Source: Plantago ovata (taxonomy: Eukaryota > Streptophyta > Magnoliopsida > Lamiales > Plantaginaceae). Taken from it: a DNA stretch of 64,000 nt. The stretch lies in contig CM051455.1 of assembly GCA_028274465.1 (NCBI GenBank), forward strand, positions 68,864,985 through 68,928,984, read 5' to 3'. Numbering within the stretch: the first letter of the stretch is position 1; each line of letters begins with the position of its first letter. Of the stretch, positions 58,944 through 64,000 are shown piece by piece. The notes under the pieces were generated by a model, which searched no databases, was not told where the DNA came from, and saw only the letters and a list, made by a program, of their open reading frames with translations. A program made the translations under genes and the position numbers.

Positions 58944-59491
58944 GTACTGATTGGTAAAATTACATCCAGAAACGCGGTCAAACTTGCGTTTTACATCCGG
59001 ACCTGACCGGGACAATTTCACATGCGAAAATGGCATAGTTGACTGCCAAAAAATCCGAAAACCCCCTGCTTGGTAACAATTGGAAACGCAGACGAAAAGG
59101 TGAAACGGAAGGAGATAAATGTGATTGGTAGAAGTTGTTTGAAGTGGAAATGTGTTGTATTTTGTGGTTAAACTGTTGTAGTTACCTTTATACCCTTACT
59201 TTACTCAAATGGCAAATGGGAAACACGATTTTACAAGTTGGATTACCTTTTTTGGTGCCTTTCACGTTTTGTGTTGGTAATTACCATTTTACCCCTTCGT
59301 GTTATAAACAATGGACAACAGGTTTTCGAACTCGATAAAGGCTTGCCATTCATGTTCCATTGAAGCAAAATAACTTGTAATACATAGAAAATGAAAGGTT
59401 CAAACATAAACTTGCTTTATGCGAAGACATAATAGATGACAACGAATACAAAAGTTGTCATCGGAACAAGAACGGATTATGGAAATTCGAT
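58944..59491. other. Intergenic, 3' flank of the GRF zinc-finger gene
   Basis: No gene is seen. Short GC-richer sequence near 58965-59110 differs from its AT-rich surroundings but shows no clear element ends. Confidence 0.45.
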
Positions 59492-60199
59492 CTACATGGC
59501 CGGCTCGTCGCCATTGTTGTTGAGTACACGATCCTCCTCTGCTTCCATCTCTGCCATCAATCTTGCCTGCTCCCTCCTCTTCTTAAATGCTTTCTTCATT
59601 TCCATCTTTGAGATCTTGCAACGGAGAGTAGCAATTTTCTTTCTCAAGCTCACTTGTCCCCGGAAAAGAGTATTGAGGACCTCCTTGTAGCGCCAGTGGA
59701 CTGGAGGGTCAGACCACTCGAAGAAGTCGCAGCCTCCTTCCTTCTGTTTATAGAGAACAGATATGACAGCCCTATGTAGTTAGATGAAATCAAATTTTTA
59801 TACATCATTTTTTTCCTTGTTTACAGTGGTGGAGGAGTACTTTACCTTGTAGTTCTTGCATTGGATGAAACGCCTTCCGGGGTTATCGTTGTCACGCCAT
59901 TGCGAAGTGCAAACCGATGGATGTCCACATTTGCATAGGTCCTGGACAGGTTCCGGAGAATCTGGGCTAACGAGGATTACGGGACTTGAGAGAATAGGCA
60001 GGTCCGGTGGATTGGTAGAGGGGCCAGACACTTCCGGGGGTGGGTTGGAAGCCGGGACAGAAAGTTGTGGTAGGGGGATTGGATCTTGCAGCTGGTCGGG
60101 TGTCGGAGTTTCAATGTTGGGGATGATTTCTTCGGGTATCGGTGAGAGTGGCTTGGTTCGGTTCGGATCGCACACATTTGGGTTGTTGTTGTCATCCAT
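59492..60199 (-). CDS. GRF-type zinc-finger protein
   Basis: Exons 60199-59846 and 59743-59492 on the minus strand, phase-0 intron, about 201 residues. The start MDDNNNPNVC follows a TATA box. Residues about 10-88 are Pro/Ser-rich and probably disordered. A complete GRF finger spans the junction: CKCGHPSVC, NPGRRFIQC, then CDFFEWSDPP. The C-terminal part is basic and coiled-coil-like (SLRKKIATLRCKI, KKAFKKRREQARL), with an acidic end (GDEPAM). Unlike the GRF-like gene at 48812 there is no membrane segment, and the first CxC is kept. GRF fingers bind single-stranded nucleic acid in some proteins; the role here is unknown. Confidence 0.8.
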
Positions 60200-60249
60200 T
60201 GTATCTAGGTTTTGTGTTTGTTGGCTGTGGATCAGAACTGTGAGAAGTA

Positions 60250-60262
60250 TTGAGCTATATAT
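60250..60262 (-). promoter_or_regulatory. TATA box of the GRF zinc-finger gene
   Basis: CCTATATATAGCTC on the minus strand, about 55 bases before the ATG at 60199. Confidence 0.6.
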
Positions 60263-60746
60263 AGGTTTGGCTAGGGCAAAAAAAAAAGGGAGGGGTGGAT
60301 GATGGATTTTGGCGCCAGTTTTTCCCACCAAAAGTGCCATTCATTAACCATTGACTAGGTAAGCATCTATCCATGTAGGTTTGGCTGTTTGATTTGATGG
60401 AGTTTTGTATGATGTAGTACAACTTTCAAGTGGTCTTGTCAATTTGGGTATTTGGTAGATAAAGTCAGTTTAGTATACATATTAAGCGGCATAATACCAT
60501 TAGTTTAGGTTTCGTAACACGTTAATTCTATCGACTCGAGGAACTCAATATCCAAATTAGCGAGATCGTTAACTGAGGTTGCTTAACGTAATGGAGGCAG
60601 TAGCCTATAAGAGACTGTCTCATTTAGGCCTAGAAGAAAGCCGTACATGCTTCGTTTATGCATTATATCTAAACCGTCCCCCGTAAGGGAGGATATCAGT
60701 TCTACCTTCTTCGCGGGAGAGGAAAAAACAACGAAATCACAATTGC
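60263..60746. other. Intergenic
   Basis: No coding or repeat structure is recognised between the GRF gene promoter and the Copia-B LTR. Confidence 0.45.
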
Positions 60747-62849
60747 ATTTATATGTCCTAGAGACAGTCCTTACTAAGGGCATGGTGCCCTTATAGAGGG
60801 CATATATGTACTATTACACAGGTCAACTTAATATAATATATGTTCGTTGCATTTTACTATTGAGTATCGCTTTCATATTTAAATTACACCAGGCTGCAGC
60901 ATGTCATATCTTTATTACTTTCTGTATTGATATTAAACATGTCCCCTCGGATAGATGACCGATCACATAGATAGTGGGAGCTATGTGAGTTATCATCTAT
61001 CCCAAACTCTCCCTAGTCGAGGTTCATCTCGGATGTGGGGTCTGAATGAACCAGACAAGACTAGTATGCGTGGAGGTTATACTTGTTGGAGCAAGTGTGA
61101 GCCGATCCCACGGCCACGGAACGGATTGTTGGACAATCAAGAAACGTTCCCATAACTGCGCATAGTTGTTCGAAGAAGCTTTATCGAACAATGGAAGTAC
61201 CCACAGGACACTCCCATCGATGTATACTCTACACCGAAGTGTCTATGGGAACCGGTGAGTTGTCGAAGTGATGCCATTCGTCCTTTGTACTTGCAGGACT
61301 TTATCATCACATTTGTTGCCCCATATACTTGGTGGACCCGTCGATGTCAGCTCTGAATAAGCAGCTGACCTAAGACACGATCCAGGATTATGGCTAAATA
61401 CAAATGGGGGTGATAAGTGATTCTATGAAGGATTCATCTCTCAAGTGTAGCACAGGAGAGCACTGCTCATAGTCTGCATAGTTGTGTTGGTAAAGTCACT
61501 GGCCAGTGCAAATGATATATTATGATGGTCATAAGTATATCTTAACCAAGCAACTCCCTGAGACGCCCGTGGATGTATTATTGGGATAGACACTTCATCG
61601 GTCCTAGATACATTCGAGCAAGTCAGATGAAGGGACGTTACCATCGCCGCGTTGAGCGCAACAGGCTTCGCAACGAAAGGGTTAGCTTTGAGAAACCTCT
61701 CAAACGTCCTCACGTATTAATATTGCAAATGGGAACGTCTAGGAATTCCATGTTGCCTAGTCTAGGACTTGCTTAATACGGTGAGGCCCTATGGGTCACA
61801 CTATGTGGTGATTCAGTCTATTAGAATATCCTTGAAGATGGAATCGCAATTAATTTGGAATTAATTGTGATTGATGGATTATAATTGATTTGGAATTAAT
61901 TATAATATTTGGTGGCTCAATTAATGATTTGGAATTATTAATTGAATTGGCTAATTAATTGTATTTTATGTAAATACAATTAAAGATTATATTTTGGAAA
62001 TATAATGGAGGTTTGATTTGAAAGGGTATGTTGATTTTGAATTAACATATGCACTTGGGCAAAATCTACTTGGAGTTTGAATTGCCTTAGAAATATAAGT
62101 GGGTCCCAAAATTGGGACCCACCTCCCGTAGGACAAGGCGCGCGCGCGCATGATGGATAAGGGGAAGGAGTTCAACTCCTTCCTCTATTAGAAGTCCAAG
62201 GGATAAGTTAGGTTTTCCTGATTGAGTTTTAATTTGATTGGGAATGAATCTAGACTTGATATTGGTTTCCTTGTGCGATAAGAATTAGATTCTTATTCCT
62301 TTACGAAGTCTAATTGCTTATGCTTTAGGCTTCTATAGACTACTATATATAGTGGACTATTAGAGAGCTTTTAAAACACAGTTTTACACACAGTTTTGAA
62401 CACAGTTTCAGACATAGACTTTGACAGTCATTCTACCCAGTTTTCTTAGAGAAAATAAAAACTTTCCCCTCCTCTTAGCCTCACGCGCGCGCGCCACCAC
62501 CACCGGAGGGAATTGCCGCCCCGTCTTCTTGGTCACACAAAGAATATCCTAGCATTCTTCTGATAAGTTGTTCATCCGTGGATACCAAGGTTGAGGTTCT
62601 AGGAGCTGGAAACTAACTCTTATTGTCTTGCAGATATAAGGAGCATTGTAGATATCTTCGACTTCGACAAAGGAGAAGATACACCAGATTATTAGGAAGA
62701 CTTGGAAGCTGCTTTGGAAGTAAGGTTAGTCTTCTAATTGACGTGTTTATATATATACGACATATGCATAATCAATTAACCTGTATGTTAAGAAAATTTT
62801 GAAATTCCGCTGCGTACCCTAGGGGTAACTCTGATCGTATTTTCTTACA
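60747..62849 (+). repeat. 5' LTR of a second Copia-B element
   Basis: About 2.1 kb, aligned with 39893-42527 apart from the TRIM. It ends TTTTCTTACA and is followed by an intact PBS. The first bases read TTTATATGTCC instead of TGTATATGTCC, so the terminal TG is mutated. It includes a run of repeated ATTAATTTGGAATTA-type palindromes near 61850-61985. Confidence 0.88.
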
Positions 62850-62850
62850 G

Positions 62851-64000
62851 TGGTATCAGAGCGAGGTTAATTGATTACGTATATACGTATATATATTGTA
62901 TGATTTTGTAGATATGTGGATGCAATTGATTCTATGATAAATTCGATTTTCAAAAGTTTTGTTTTTTATATAAATTTATAATTTATATTTTATCAAAAAA
63001 AAAATTATTAAAATATATATATTTTTTCAACCGGGCCGCCTGCGCCTGTTGCGCCGGGCACCTTCACCCGCGGCGCCGGTAAAATCGAATTTTGAAAGTT
63101 TTGAGGACTGAATTTTATATTTGAAATATAAATATGATTTAATTGTAATTGTTTTAAACTAGAGGCGTTAAATTTAATTAGTATAAAGTTAAAGGGTTTA
63201 TTTGTAATTTATCAATTTATTGTTTATTGCAAATTAGTCCTTCTACTTTTAAATTTTAGATTTAACACCTCGAAGGTTTTTAAAATTACAATGAAGTCCT
63301 TCGGGTTTTCAAAAATTGCTACTTGGTCAATAGAATTTTCGAATATTCAATCTAGTCTAAATTTTCAATTATTTTATAGAGATTATAAGTATGGGATTAT
63401 AATTTTCATAGAATGAAATTATGAAGTCTTTTGTCATCCACATAGGCTACTACTTGTTTCATATGCTCTATATGCTATTGTTTGACAATGCATGTTTAAA
63501 TACCATATTTTTCCATTCCGTTCGACCGCTATGCATGCGAGGGTAGGCGGCGCCCTCTTATATGTCGGGCCGCGTATTTATGTATGGGTACGCGGCACCC
63601 ATTATGTGCTTGACCGCGTTTAGAACTAGAATGGATAGGCGACATCCATTACGTGTAGACCGTTCATGCATGATGGGTAGGCGGCGCCCTTATTTGTTTG
63701 TAGATGACTGATAACAACCCTCAAGCTACAAGCCCCAACCAATATAAGTACAAAAATATATATATGTATGTATTTCTGAGATGCTTTCCATAGGGTGCTT
63801 TAATTCTGAACTTTCATTGCGTTTTCTTGTATTGGCGACCTCGTCTTACAGACTCGCAGTAATCGTCGGATTAGAGTAAGCCTATGGTTATGACTTACTG
63901 CATATTGTATCTAGCGACCTCACTAGGTACAATATGTAGGGCATCGGGTTAAATTAGATTTAACAACCAAGAGTTGTGCGACGCAATTGGATAGTCTTAC
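62851..64000 (+). mobile_element. Copia-B PBS and leader, running off the window
   Basis: TGGTATCAGAGC at 62851-62862 is an intact tRNA-iMet PBS. The leader continues to the window end without reaching gag. Bases of about 62900-63510 are absent from the other Copia-B copy, so one copy has an insertion or deletion of about 600 bases. From 63511 the two leaders align again. Confidence 0.88.
63523..63682 (+). other. Leader stem-loop array, second Copia-B copy
   Basis: The same four hairpins as at 34973-35141. The second stem here is ATGGGT/ACCCAT, fully paired, where the other copy has an A-C mismatch. Two loops have single changes, ACGCGGC and AGGCGAC. Confidence 0.7.

Overview
The window is nuclear DNA of a flowering plant, most likely a eudicot. 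It has spliced genes with GT-AG introns, a plant-specific TIGR01589-domain gene, and plant-type LINE, Copia, Gypsy-like and PIF/Harbinger elements. I cannot name the species. All splice models are my own reading and have no transcript support.

Layout. 1-4531: an LTR (Copia-A family) split by a 5'-truncated LINE. 5383-11650: one ordinary host gene on the minus strand, six coding exons, TIGR01589 domain. 11795-15638: a decayed PIF/Harbinger element with a broken transposase and a broken Myb/SANT partner. 17551-51000: an unusual gene cluster, inflated by nested retrotransposons. 51956-52055: a 100-N scaffold gap. 52056-58943: a Copia-A element on the minus strand, cut by the gap. 59492-60262: a GRF zinc-finger gene. 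60747-64000: the 5' LTR and leader of a Copia-B element that runs off the window.

The cluster is the most interesting part. In order it holds: an intact five-exon Harbinger-derived gene that has lost two of three catalytic residues (+); divergent Myb/SANT-like genes 1 and 2 (+); PB1-like AT-hook gene a (-); Myb/SANT-like gene 3 (+); PB1-like AT-hook gene b (-); PB1-like gene c (-); a GRF-like gene with a C-terminal membrane segment (-); and Myb/SANT-like gene 4 (+). Each family keeps one intron position and phase, so the copies are paralogues. Myb2/PB1-a and Myb3/PB1-b form two convergent pairs, which suggests duplication of a two-gene module. PIF/Harbinger elements are known to need a transposase plus a Myb/SANT protein. 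A dead transposase beside an expanded Myb/SANT set with AT-hook/PB1-like companions could be a large accessory-rich transposon or a domesticated chromatin-related cluster; the sequence alone does not decide.

The cluster is being eroded. A gag-only LTR retrotransposon (23869-31311, TSD CTTAT) sits in the second exon of PB1-a. A Copia-B element (34716-42527), fused to a Gypsy-like LTR fragment, removed the start of Myb3 and carries a nested TRIM. Myb2 and Myb4 have in-frame stops followed by coding-like tails. Other structure of note: four stem-loops with a constant loop in the Copia-B leader, a nine-fold 51-bp repeat in the Copia-A U3 with a TGACG motif in every unit, and tRNA-like A/B boxes inside the gag-only element's LTRs.
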